A stretch of 23,210 bases of DNA from Chromera velia (lineage: Eukaryota > Sar > Chromeraceae). Position 1 is the stretch's first letter. Each line of letters opens with the position of its first letter. A program made the position numbers and the translations under genes. The stretch is taken from the NCBI GenBank assembly GCA_018398765.1, contig JAHBMJ010002059.1:1-23210 (forward strand). Direction: 5' to 3'. The notes under the pieces are model-generated. The model was given only the letters and a program-made list of their open reading frames with translations. It searched no databases and was not told the DNA's origin. Shown here in pieces: positions 9,737-21,700 of this stretch.

Positions 9737-10125
9737 AGCGTTGGCTCCCACTCAAGGGTGCGGCAGGGTGTGGAAGACAGAGGTGATAAAATCTTTGAAG
9801 ACTTTGCCTGCATCAGACAAGCCATAGACGGCCTTGTGGAGGACCTAGAGAAACCGCCCATAGTCCGGCTTGTCCGGGTAGTCGGAAGGAGGGATGGTGG
9901 CGAGGGGGGGATGATCAAGAGGAACGGGGCTTGCAGGTATGTCCGTATGACATCGGTCTTCTCTAGGGCCTTCTGAAGGGAGAAGTCGATGCTCGATGCC
10001 CCGATGTTTGCAGGCGTCCAATGCAATCTGCAGCACAATGTGAACAGCTTCTGGGAGGCAGAGGCGTATGGCTTCTGAGAGATCTGCTTGCCGTTAATGA
10101 TGGTACATGTTTTGAACTTCCGCAT
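9737..10125 (-). pseudogene. Ty1/copia-like reverse transcriptase fragment
   Basis: On the minus strand, 10125-9925 reads KPYASASQKLFTLCCRLHWT and SSIDFSLQKALEKTDVIRTY, corresponding in my reading to the copia RT stretch with an S-A-S motif and the D-F-x-x-A-F-L type block. After a frame change near 9925 it continues with PPSDYPDKPDYGRFL, a TAG stop (9847-9845), then VLHKAVYGLSDAGKVFKDF, which matches the L-x-K-A-L-Y-G-L-K motif that is diagnostic of Ty1/copia RT. A further TGA lies at 9754-9752. The catalytic YVDD region is not seen. A short inactive fragment. Family assigned by motif only. Confidence 0.65.
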
Positions 10126-10419
10126 GCCGTTGTCCTGAAGCTTTTCGGTACTTCTCGGTGCGTATACGGAGGAGGGGGATATGTCGAGGAATGCTTCTCA
10201 GGACCTTAAGTTAGAGATCGGAGTCCTGATGTAAACCTTCCAATCGATCTATCCCTGATCCTCCTTCTGGTCTGCAAAATAAACAAGCTGATTGGAAGCA
10301 GAACACAGATGTTTATATCTGAGCGCCCCTTCTATATGATTTGAAACAACATATTTACAAATGTGAATGTAGGGGTACGCTGTTTTGTAAGGGGCGTATG
10401 CTAAGCGAATTAATTTGTG

Positions 10420-10502
10420 AAGCGCGTAAGTCCTCATCCGGATCCTTAAATGCTGCGCACATCTGCACGCGCCACTGCTGGTCGGCTTGCCTCACAAATA
10501 TC
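10420..10502 (-). pseudogene. Possible upstream element-coding scrap
   Basis: The minus strand reads FVRQADQQWRVQMC and AFKDPDEDLRAS without a stop. The KDP(E/D) wording and Trp spacing are faintly similar to WLKDPEHHVSQFL near 1390, so both may derive from the N-terminal coding parts of related retroelements. Very short; may be chance. Confidence 0.25.
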
Positions 10503-10571
10503 CATCTTTTTATACTTCTCTCTTTGGCTGATCCTGGCTTGCCTCTTCTATTAGTGATCTATGCATAAAAC

Positions 10572-10820
10572 AACCTCCCTAAACCTAACTACCACTTAAA
10601 AGTTCAGGCCGCATTTTTGGATAAGCTTGAATTTAAAGTCCGCGCTGTAGGTGCGGATCATTTATGGTGTCTTAAAAGCCAAAGCCGCATATCTGGACGG
10701 TGTCTTAACCATCTATAACCATCTACGCCGCAGGCGTGGACGGTCTCTTGAAAAAAGATGCCGCAGATAGAGATGATCTTGATTATATTTTTTAAAGTAG
10801 CACTTAAGTTTAGGGAGGTT
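10572..10820. mobile_element. MITE copy 1, 249 bp, perfect 8-bp target duplication
   Basis: The element begins AACCTCCCTAAAC and ends GTTTAGGGAGGTT, an inverted repeat that continues with mismatches to about 25 bp. It is flanked by CATAAAAC on both sides (10564-10571 and 10821-10828), a perfect 8-bp duplication. It has no coding capacity. Internal GC-rich hairpins lie at 10639-10657 and 10718-10744. An 8-bp duplication is typical of hAT transposons, so a non-autonomous hAT-like element is likely, but the ends do not show the classic CAGGG/CAAGG hAT terminus, so the superfamily stays open. Confidence 0.85.
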
Positions 10821-10925
10821 CATAAAACGTTAGAGGTTTTTAAATAAAAACTCTTTTAACAAATATTTTAGTGAGTCTAGTCTGTCTTCAAATAGATTTT
10901 TTAATGTTTGGCATTGTTTACCAGT

Positions 10926-11169
10926 GACTTCCCTGAACCTAACTACCACTTGAAAGTTTAAGCCGCATTTTTAGATAAGCTTAGACAAGCTTAAAAGTCT
11001 GCGCCGCAGGCGCAGATCATTTACGGTGTCTTGAAAGCTAAAGCCGTATATCTAGATGGTGTCTTAACTGTCTACGCCACCGGCGTGAACAGTCTCTTAA
11101 AAAACAATGCCGCAGATAGAGATCATCTTGATTATATTTTTTCAAGTAGCACTTAGGTTCAGGGAGGTT
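10926..11169. mobile_element. MITE copy 2, about 244 bp, 7/8 target duplication
   Basis: Second copy of the same family in the same orientation, about 105 bp after copy 1, matching it over its full length. The ends are (G)ACTTCCCTGAACCTAACTAC and AGCACTTAGGTTCAGGGAGG. Flanks are TTACCAGT (10918-10925) and TTGCCAGT (11170-11177), an 8-bp duplication with one change. Because the duplications differ between copies, these are two separate insertions, not a tandem duplication. Confidence 0.82.
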
Positions 11170-12126
11170 TTGCCAGTTATGTACAGTTGTTTAAATTTAT
11201 TTTAAAACTCTCTTAAACACGGGTAGCCTTTGCAAAGGGGACAAACTTTTAGAAAGTTTTTGCCCTGCCCCTCCCCTCTTTTCGTTGTTCTCCCAATCCT
11301 ACTCTACCGCCGTTTGAGAAATAAGCCGCAGTAAAAGTAATTAATGAGCAGTGTTCCTAGATTCAGAACAGACGAAACGAACCGGCACTTTTTGACAGAC
11401 TAGGCTAGATCTGTCCTTCATACACGGGGACATGGCATGCATAACAAAAACCTCAATCATCATTTTCGACACTATTCGACGCACAATTTCGAGTGTACTT
11501 TAGTTTAGCCCCACGCGGCCCGCCGCCCGCGCCTTCGCTAGCGCCTTCAGGCTCAGTCGTTTCAAGTCTGTTTGGCCGCGCCATAGGCGCGGCGTTTCAA
11601 GTTTACTGGAGCTCTATAGTGTCTGAGTGTCATTTTTTCGGGGTTCCGGCCCCCTGGGGGCCACCCCTGGCGAGGGTGCCGAGCTCGCAGTCCGCCCCCC
11701 CCTCCCCCCCCGCGAGGGCCGCGCGGCCTTCGCACAAAAGCCGACCGCCATATGGCCGAGGATCTGATGTGCATGAAATTCACAGGCTGAATCACAGCCG
11801 TCGATCTGATCTTTCGGGAGCTTCGTCGAAAGCAATTAAGAGTGCGCCAAGATAAGAAATGATGCAGCTTGAATTGATCTGTATGGCCTAGATCTGTGAC
11901 CGTTGTCGAATTGACACACTGAACCAGGCACGGAAGAGAGTATATTGAAGTAGAGGAGACGGCAAAGGATTTATCTGTCTCGTCTCCGCAGGAAAGTTGA
12001 AGGTGGCAACTTGACAGCGCCAACAGCGAGACGGGACCCGTTTGGTCATTTGCTTTGCTTTCCTGTTCCTCGAGAAAGGGGAAAGCTGCATTTGCCTGAG
12101 AACGAAAAGATTCGGAGGAAGGAAGA
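11170..12126. other. Intergenic region with GC-rich inverted repeats
   Basis: No supported gene. Between 11505 and 11760 base composition turns GC-rich, with GCCGCGCC/GGCGCGGC (11575-11593), GGCCCCC/GGGGGCC near 11650, two copies of CGTTTCAAGT flanking the first hairpin, and runs of C at 11690-11720. The last few hundred bases are presumably the promoter and 5' UTR of the HEAT-repeat gene that starts at 12127. Confidence 0.5.
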
Positions 12127-13428
12127 ATGACCGCAGCCACTGGATTGAAGTCTACCCCTGTCTTGAGAGAAGGTGAGGACTGGTCGGAGGTAGTCCACCC
12201 CTTTCCCCGCTTTTGCTATCTTGGTCTCTCCCTCTATCGCATTTTACGCACAATTTGGTGTCGATGCGCGTCTTTCTCCCTCGTTTTGTTCCTGACTTGC
12301 GGGCCGCACGTGGGACGTCTTTTGTTTGCTTCTCTTCGCGTGGTGACAAGCGTGTTTGCGTGTCTTCACTTTCTCCAGCCCATCTGTTTCCCTGCTCTCT
12401 TCTCTATTTGCCGCTGTCTGTGCAGATGTGGACGACGCACAATCTGCAGGCTGCATTGCGTTGGAGCAGATGAGTGACTCCAGACACCTCACAAGAGAAA
12501 GAGGACAGAGAGCCTTCAGACAAGCCCTTTTGAACGCAGTAAGTCAACTGATAGTAAATTCAGGAAGTTCTACGTAAGCATAGCCATTCCCGCAGTAATG
12601 AGCTGATGTTGTGGAGCGTGCTTTGAAACCACAAAAGATGCGGACAGGGCTGGAGAGGGAAACTTATTGAGAAAAACAGAGGGGGGGGGTGATGATTTCT
12701 CGAAGGGTTTTCCGTTTGATTCCGCCGTCTTGTCTTTCTGCCTCTTGTCTGCCCTCGTTTTTTCTCCTCTTGGGTTGCATTGTCTCTGCTCCTTTTCTGG
12801 TTGTTCCCTCTTCTCTCAATACAGAGCGATCCGGAGAGACGCAAACCCGGGTCGCCTCGTTGTCTGTTCCCTTTTTTACCTTCCCCGTCTCCTCGTGTGG
12901 CCTGTGTCTCTCAGCCTCTCGCCAACTCCTATTTTCCTTCGATTGTACAACCTCATCGCCCCCTCTTCTGTTCTGTGGCTCCTTCAGTGGGAAAAAGTAA
13001 AAGAGGGAAACAAAGACAGAATGAAACGGTTTTTAGCTGGTCTTGTGAATTTATTGCCCTGCTTCTGTCTGATCTGACGAGCAGACGGTTGAAGAACTAG
13101 ACTTGTTGAGCGATGTGGTGCTGGAGCAACTGGACTCCGCAAGCAGCTCATGGGAATCGAGATTTGGTCAGTGGGTTTTTGCGTCTGTCTGTTCGATCTT
13201 GGCCCATCTTTCTTTCTTTCTTTCTTTCTTTCTCTCTTTTCCATCCATCCCTTCTTCTCTTCTTCTCTCGTTCAGAATTCCTTCCTTCAAATTTCCATCA
13301 TTTTCCGTTCTTCCCCGCTTCCTACTTTCTTGTCCTCCCTTCTCCAGTTCTTTCCTTCTCCTCCCTCTCCTTTTATTTGCTTTGCTTTTTCTGCCTGCCT
13401 GCCTGCCTGCCAACCCTTTTTCTTTCGG

Positions 13429-13459
<31 letters not shown>

Positions 13460-13460
13460 C

Positions 13461-13504
<44 letters not shown>

Positions 13505-13535
13505 TTCTTTCTTTCTTTCTTTCTTTCTTTTTTTC

Positions 13536-13566
<31 letters not shown>

Positions 13567-16500
13567 TTTTTCTGTAGGGAATACTTCATCAATTGGTTTT
13601 TGTCCTACCGTCTTTTCATTCTTCTTTTCCGCATGCAAGCCCCTCTTGCGTTCACTCTTGCTTCCTATACTGATAACCCTGTGTCGTGAAACGTCTTTTT
13701 CCTGCAGGTGGTGTCCAAGCAGCAACGACGCTGGTGCAGAAATCTGAACAGTCGGAGTGGAAATTTCATGTTGGTCTGCTGGATTTCCTTCCCCACTTTT
13801 TTCTGTCATGTCTTTATCCGTCGTGCTGTGCGCGGATCCAAATTGCTTTATTCCCGCTTCCTTCCGGGGATCCCTTGACAATTTGCATCCTTCTCTTGGC
13901 CCCTCCTTTCATCCAGCAGGAGTACCCGTCCGTCCAATCATTCAATAAACTCGGGAGTGAAAGAGAAGTAAGTGTCTCTTCATTTCTGTATATCTGCCTG
14001 CCTGCAGGACTCTCTGAGGAATCGGCTCCCTGTGCTGGTGGAGGATCCTGAAGCCAGAGTCAGACAGGCGACAGCAGAACTGATTGGAGCGCTTTGCAGA
14101 CGGGACGGGGGCAGGACGTACGAGCGTCTCGAGATCTGCTTGTTTGACAAAATCCAGAGGGGATTCACCCGCCGCAGAACCAGGGCGCAGCTGGAAAGTG
14201 CAGGGAATGCACCGGAGAGGGTGGAGGTGGGGGGTAGGCAGTCCGCCTGGGTGGTCCCCGACGCTCTACACGATACGGTGAGTGCCTTGAGCCCCTGCCT
14301 CGGATCATATTTGGAAAGCGGGTGTGTCCTTTTTGGTCTTCAGTTGCCGTCGCGTACGCTTCTTGTCCGTGCGCTCTTCATACGTTATTTGTCTGGTCGA
14401 AGGAAAGGCGGTCGGACAGTTTCTCCGAAGGCGATCCCTTCCACGATTTGTCGACTGATTTCAATCGAATGATTCGAGTCACCCCGGGGACACATGCAGT
14501 GCTGCGATCTCGCAGAACACATGGCATGCGCACATGCGCACGCAGCGCGTGAAAGATGAAATGAATACAGAGCTTTACGATTTGGTGAGTACCTTGCTCC
14601 AGACTGCGGGCGCACCGCTTTTCACTCCTCGTCTCAACCCCTTCCTGTCTCTCACCCCCCCCCCAGACACACGGAGAGACAAAGAGAGAACCTGCACGTA
14701 AGCGTGTGTGTTCGTATGTGTGCATGATTGCGGGGGTAAATGCAATATTTGGGTGTTTGTTTAGTGGCTGCAGGAAGGCTGGCGTTCTCTGGAGACCTGT
14801 ATGCTCTGCGTGGAGGGGGCGATGCGGGGCAGCGGGGAGGCGTTCACAAAGTTCCTCTCCGAGAAGCTTCTTACCCTGCTGTGAGTCAATTACTCCTCGC
14901 TGTCTCTTTCGTTCCTCCTTTTCCGTTCGACTCCTTTTTGCACACACTCCACACGTATGATCTTACGCACTCCAGACCGCCAGGCCGACTCGACGAAAAA
15001 AAATTGTCGTTCATCCTTTTTCTGTTGTCTCTCCTCTTTACCAACCGCAGCGAGTCTTCTGATGTGTCTGCCTGAGAGGCTCACTACCCCTCGCCCCTCC
15101 CATCCGCCTCAGTACGCCTTACCTTCCCCTGCTTTGAGCCTTGAATCTCCTTTTTCTGTTCTGCCTGAATCGATGGACAGATTCACAACAACACACTTAA
15201 CTCCGCTCCCTTCTTCCTTCTTTCCAAGACCGCTTTCGACAAGGCACTTTCAAGTTTGACCACTTTTGATTTCGCAGTCACACCTGAACTTCACAACCTC
15301 TTCTTGGTACCTCCTCATCGATTCAATCCTGCCCCCCCTCCCTCTCCCTTCTCAAAATACAGAATCGAGGCATGCAACCACAAAAACAGATTCGTGAGGG
15401 AGATCAGGTCCGTCCGTTTGCCTGTCTGGCCATCTGTCTGAACATTCGAAAGCAAATCCGGCATGAGAAGGGCCGCAGAGGATACTACCGGAACAGCTCT
15501 GTGGCAAACCCCACAAACGAAAGTGGACAAGTAAAAGGGGGGGGAAAAGGACAAGCAACGTACAGTCTGTCTCTCTAGGAAGTGCGCCAACTTTTTTCTT
15601 TTGGAGCATCACACTGAATCAATGAGCATCACAGAAAGAAAAAAAAAAAGTAAGTGACTGTTGTCGGAGGAACGAAGGGGCATATGCAGACATTCTCTTT
15701 TGTTGAATTAATCAGAAGGATCGTGCAGTCTCCCGAATTCGTTTTTTTTTTTTTCTCAATCCTTTGTGGACCCACGGACACTGCCTGCTCAGTGTTTCCA
15801 GCAATCCATCGGCAGGCATCTCGAAGCTTCTGTTTGTCCTGTCGCCATGCTTGTCTCTCCCTGCCTCTCTGCCTCTCCTGCCTCCATTCATTTTGCATCC
15901 TGGGCTGACTTTGGGGAGCCATTGAGTGCAGCTTTCGAGCTCTCGGGACTGCTTGTGGGGTCTGTGAGAGCTCGGTCTTCGAGAGAGAAGTCGGTCCGCT
16001 ATTGGCTCCGGTCTTCGCACAGGGCCTTGCGGACAACTGGTCGCAGGTCTGTCTGTCTGTATTGTTTCTTTGGGTTTGTCGGTTTGTGTGTCTGTTTAGC
16101 CCTTTGTCTTTGTCTTCCTTCGTCTCTGTTGTGACAGAGGCGATGTCTGCGTCTAGAAGTTTGCAGAATCAGGCAGAGGAAGCACTTTTGGCGCTCTCTT
16201 AGTCCATCTACCGGACTCCCTCTCTTTTACTCTGCCCTGCAAGCGTTTTAGCAAAAGGCAGTCTGACTGAGGGACACTGTCTACCCCACTATCTTCGAAA
16301 GAATGAGATCCGTTTCTTGTTCTTCCTCGCTTGCTTCATTCCCTTTTGCTTCAATCACATGTCTCTCCGCTTTAATTTAGTCTCGTTCCACTTCTCCTGC
16401 TTCTTTGACCCTTCTGTTCCCACCTCCCTCCTGCAGGTTCGGTTTGCGTCTGCAGAGGCCACCAGGGCCTTCATGAGGAAGGCCGGGACAACAAAACAGG

Positions 16501-18715
16501 TCGATGACGTTGTGGATTTGTTGGCAGTTGAGGAGTTAGGGTCGTATCCTTTGTTTAAAAAGTGATTGTCCATCCTTTGTTTAAAAAGTGGTTGTCCTTG
16601 TCTTGATTTTCTGCTTGTTGACACCTAGCCGCTTGTGCATATTTAGCCGTAATTTCCCGATAGGCCAAGGCGATCCCTCCGTGCAAGAAAAAAGGAAGAA
16701 GGAAAATAAAAAAAGAATCGCATTGAATCGTCCAATGGACATCAAAGAATCGAGTCAGACAGACATCAAACGGATGGTCACCAAGATTTGTTTTCTCAGT
16801 GGGTCGGGCTGGCTTGATGCGTTTCGGGAAAAGAAACTGATTAGAGAGGAGAGAAGAAAAATCGCCTTTCGTTGTCTCCCCTCTTCCCTTCCAGTAGACA
16901 ATGGCGGGCTTTCTTGAACTGGCCGGGCTGCAGTTCTAATGGTGCAGTTTCTGATCCTTTTGAAGCATCAAAGTGTTTTTTTTTTTAGTTTTCACGGTCT
17001 GTCGGTTTTTTGGGAGAAAGTCCACTTTCTACTTCGTCCTTCACGAAGGCGTGGCAATGTTTTCTTTCTCTTTCTTGTCGTCGTCTGCAGAAATACTTCG
17101 ATATTCTCCTGCCCCCAATGTGCCTGAACAGAAGATACGTGGCAGAGGTCCGTCGGTCGGTCGGTCAGCGCACCATGCAGACAGACATACTGGCTTCAAC
17201 GAGCTTCAGAATGATGAACAGACAAGAATAAAATCCGGGCTGAACTGAATGAGACTACAGGCTGATCTGCTTGTCCCCCTAGCTTTCTGACGGACCCTTT
17301 TGTGCACACTTAAAGACTCTTGATTAAAAAACCGAGGGAAACACAGCCGGCAAGACAGCAGCAGAGGACTGCTCGGAGGAAGTGCGCCTCGGAGAGCAGT
17401 GGAGATTTGCCGACTGATGCGTTTTTTTTTTTTTTTAAGAAAGATGTTCTTGATGAAAAGAGGAAAGTTGGGAATGTCAGCTGCTGTGTCCGCTCCCCCC
17501 CTCTCCATGTTCTCCATACTGCAGGGCGTCAGATCGTATTCTCTCGAGACGTGGAGACAAGTGGTGCCTGCGTCAGGTGAGGGGGAAGGGAAGAGAGTAT
17601 GTTGGGGGTAATCGGGTTGAGTTTTTAGATTGTGGGGACCGGGAGGGGTTGACACCCATCTCTCTTTTGCAGTGATTTCCTCCCCTTGGTTTTTAAAATT
17701 CTGCACGTGAGAATTTCTTTGAAGAACGATATCTTCCCTCTTGTCAGCCTCTCTGCCCTGCAATCCGCCCGCTTTGATTCTTTTCTGGTTTGCATTGAAG
17801 AGGCGAGGAAGCCCCTTCTTTGGCAATTACTGCAGGGGGAGCTCAGCTGCTTCTGGAGTGTCTCGAGGCGACAGTGGACTTTATGGTCGGGGCATGCGAC
17901 GCGCCCAACCACGCAGTGAGAGAGGCAGCGTGCCTGTGTATAGGGGAACTGGCAACGAAAGTTGCACCTGCAGACGTTTCGGGGAGGTTCAACTCGGTCA
18001 TCGTCGGAAAGCTCCTCGAGGCCCTGTGTGAGTGCTTGAATGATGCGTCGTGGCCTGTCCGGGAGGCTGCGTGCGATGCATCGGCGGATTTTGTTTCGGT
18101 CAGTCGGAAAGAGAAGAGACAGACGCGGAACCTTTTTCTTCTTCCTTGTATCAATGTCTCGTTGTGCCTGCCCATCCTGCCCACTCTGGGCATCTATCTA
18201 TCTGTACGTACACGTGCTTGACTGACCTCCTGTTACCCTTTCAGGCGCTCCCCAACTGCGTGGAGAGCTCCATGAGGCTGCGGCTGTACGATTTGTGGAG
18301 GGACTGCTTGTCGGACAACATCCCGAAATTACGAGAGACGGCTGCGAAGGCAATGGGAAAGGGGTGTGCGGCGTTTCCTGTTGAGGTTGGTTGGCTCGTC
18401 TATGTCACAACAACGACTTTCATTCCAACTTTACAGTTGAAAGAAAGCATTTGTATCTGCGCGGTGCACGAAGAGAAAGAAAGATGCAGGCGCTCCCTCC
18501 GGCTTCGTTCGGGCAATTAACTTAAATGCCCCCCATGCTTCTTTCTCTGTGCCCTCCCTCGCCCTCGCACTGGAGGTCTTGTATCCGTGCGTCCGTGTTT
18601 TGCCTCCGCCTGTTTTAGTTAGTTAGTCAGTTAGTTAATTAGTTAGTTACTTACTCAGAGGATGCCTAACCCCAGCTGGAGCGGTAAGCTCCCGGTCGTG
18701 TATGTGTGTGTGTGA

Positions 18716-18750
<35 letters not shown>

Positions 18751-21700
18751 CGTGGAAGTATGTGCTGGTGCGTTCATTTGAAGTTCATCTCTTTGTCCTT
18801 TTCACGCGCCGCGCGACAGTTGTGTTCCCTTCCTTCTTTCCTTTGCAGCTGGAGGGTCGTTGCTTTGAGCTCCTGGAGACGGAGCTCAGGGCCGTGCAAG
18901 ACCAGCCAGCGCACTCCTCCACCTTCAGTCAGTAGTCGGGTAGAGGAAAAGAGAATGAGAGAGATGTGGACAGGAAGACTGCAAAAGATTGTCTGTCCGT
19001 CGCGAATATGAATTCTCAGTTTGCCTCCTTCCGTGTTGATCAGCTGTCTTCTTCTTTTTCGGTTTTGTTGGAATCCTGCCCCTTTGTGCTTCCTTTTCTT
19101 TGTAGAGTTTGCGTTTTTTGTCCCGCTTGTCTGCAGCCCAATACGCTCCCTCAGGGCCCTTCTCTATTCCTGCACGAAAACCCGGTGGAGAAGGGGAAGC
19201 AGACGTCGGGGGGGTTTCTGTCGTGGCGCGGCTGGGCGGGGATGACCGAGACGAAGAGCACACGGATCAGGTCAGGGAGGGAGGGGGGGAGGGAGGGAGG
19301 CTCAGACAGACAGACTGCATAGAGACTGTTGGGCCACATCCAGTGTAGAGAATTCGTACAGGATTTTCCACTGTTCTGCGTTCTGCGTTGCGGTCAGAAG
19401 TCTGGACATCACCCTGTGCTTATGTGAATGTGTGAGTCGTCTGAAAGTCGCGTCTTTCTTGTGGAGCCTCAACGGAACATGAGCACAACTTTTCTCAGTG
19501 CAAGTCCCTGAAAGAATGCAAGAGGGTGCCCAACTGATCAATGATTATGTATCTGAAGCCAAAGCGTCGGGCTTTATGCAAACACTTCTCTATTTCTTTC
19601 TTCCTGCCTACCTTGCCTTGTTTGTCTGAGAGAGCACGCAGCCCATGTACAGCTGCGGTTCCCTGGCGCCTCGGTTCTCCTCCAAGATGACGAGCACCCG
19701 GAGAGCCAAGGCGGAGGATGCAGAAGGGGAGGGAGGGGCAGAGGCAGACGAAGGTGCTTCGGCCAGTGGAAGCGCCAGGAAGCAGAAGGACACAGGCGGG
19801 GGCTGCATGCGTTGTGCAGTGGAGAGACGCCGCCAGCCCTGGTAGGGGGGGGAATCGCCGTCAACCTTCCTTCTCTCTCTCTGTCTGTCTGCCGGTTTCC
19901 TTATCCGTCTTCTGTCCTTCGTGTGACGTGTTTGTGTGCGCACTTCAGTCGGCTTTCCTGGAAGCCCTGCTGGAAGAGTTGACAACGAAGATTGCATAGA
20001 ATGCATGTTGGGAGGGAGCATTTAGGATCGTCATCTGTACTCGATGTGAGAACCCCATGAAAGGAGGAAAGACAGAAAAAGGGTTTAGCAGTGACAACCA
20101 ATTGCGGAAAGAATCAGGGCACAGCCACTCTATGGGTCCCTTTTTTTTTTCGTGTCTGCAAAGAGAGAAGAAGTAAAGGAAGGGAAGGGCTCTCTTCAAG
20201 AGGCTTCTATCTATTGCTTTATGTGAACAAGAACATTCAGGATGGTCTCTTCCGCCCTGCAGGGAGAGAACTGAAGGAGCAATCCATCTTCTTGTCGCGG
20301 TGGCTGACCGTCGACCTGTTCGTGCTCTCGAGCTGGTCGATCTTGCGTTGAGCACGTTCGAGCTCACTCACTTCAAGTAAGACAGGGGGCGCGAGGAGGG
20401 TGATCGAAGAGTCTGCAAAAAGAGCTGAGCTTGTCTCTCACTGTTCGCACCTGTCGTTCGTTCGATGGTGTCGATGCGGGGCGGGGTGAGGGGTTGTGTC
20501 AGTATGTGTTGACGTGTTGTGAAGACGTGCGATGCTTCCCCTCGTCTGTTGTGTGCCCCCCTCATGCTCCCTCAGTCTGCCGAGGGAATTCTTCTTGTAG
20601 GCGCGCTCCTTCATTTGTCTCTTTCCCTTGGACCTTCAACTTTTTGTCTCATCCTTGCAACGGCTCCCAGATGCGTTCATGCAGACACGCAGGTACACTG
20701 ACAGCACGACGGTCACTTTGATTTGTTTGTTTTTTTCGGCTCCTTCCTCTCATCTTTTTTTGCTTCCTTCCTTTCTGAAATTAAGCCAACTGTCCCTGCC
20801 CATTGCTTGCGGGTATTTTATATTTTATTTCTCCAGCAGAGAGAAGCAGATATGCATGCATTCTTGGGAGGTACGTACCTGTTGACAGTGAAAGCAATTC
20901 ATGACTTCTCTTCTTTTCTCTCTCTGCAGGCATTTCGCTTACTTGCTAGCCACGGTATCCCGGGCTCTCCCTCAAATTTTCAAGTCTATCATGGGCGACC
21001 AGGGCAGACCCAGACGCCGCCCCCGTCGCGGCATCGGTCCCACAAATGTAGCGCCGCCACCCCAACCCGAGGACACTCAAGCCAAGCACAGCCAGGCGCC
21101 GCCTCCGCCTTCCTCTTCTTCTATCGGAGAGGCAATGGACAGGGTACGGCAGATTCTACAGAAGCCGACCGCGCCCTCTCTTCCTCGCCTGGCAGATGAG
21201 CTGGCTGCCCAGTTCAAAGGGAGAGGCACCTCGAGCGTCTGGGAGGGAGACAGCAGTTCTCTGCCGCCCTCGGAGGGGAGTGAGAGTGGAACTGTGGAAG
21301 GTGGGGGTGACCCGGAGGCTGTCGCTCCTTCTGCTTCTGCTTTGGAGAGGGAAAGGATGACGGGAAGGGAAGGGGGGTTGTCGTCTTCGGGGGAGAGAAA
21401 GAAGCTGAGGGGGCGTGTGGCGCTACTGCAAGCTTTGGAGGCTCTTGATGGAGCCAAGCGGGAGGTACGTGAATGACATGCACTTTGTGTGTGCACGCTG
21501 TACGTGTCCATGCTTACAGATTGTGGACACATCCGCACGCATGGAGACAATGGGATCAGCCTGGCATTTGAAGGAGCTGGAACGTGGAGAGAGATTGTCC
21601 TGGAATGCGCACACACATCCTCTCAGGATGCTGAATGATGTTTCTCAAAGTCTCGCCTCCCTCTCTGCCTGTGTCCAATAGTACAAAGATTTATTTCGAA

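Noticed and set aside
13168-13881. Long minus-strand Lys/Glu/Arg-rich open frame
   Set aside because: It is the reverse reading of the intronic TTTC microsatellite of the HEAT-repeat gene.
15056-15110. Candidate exon after CCGCAG encoding SLLMCLPERLTTP
   Set aside because: From the phase of the preceding exon this runs into a stop; the exon at 15363 fits the phase and gives the NRFVRE block.
16500-16564. Extension of the exon past 16499 to the TGA at 16562-16564
   Set aside because: An AACAG|GT donor at 16499 joins in phase to the KYFDILLPPMCLN exon, so the extension is probably intronic.
19949-19999. Open stretch encoding SAFLEALLEELTTKIA after a CAG acceptor
   Set aside because: It cannot be joined in phase with the CCCTG|GTAGGG donor at 19841, whereas the exon at 20263 can and restores a Trp; treated as intron.
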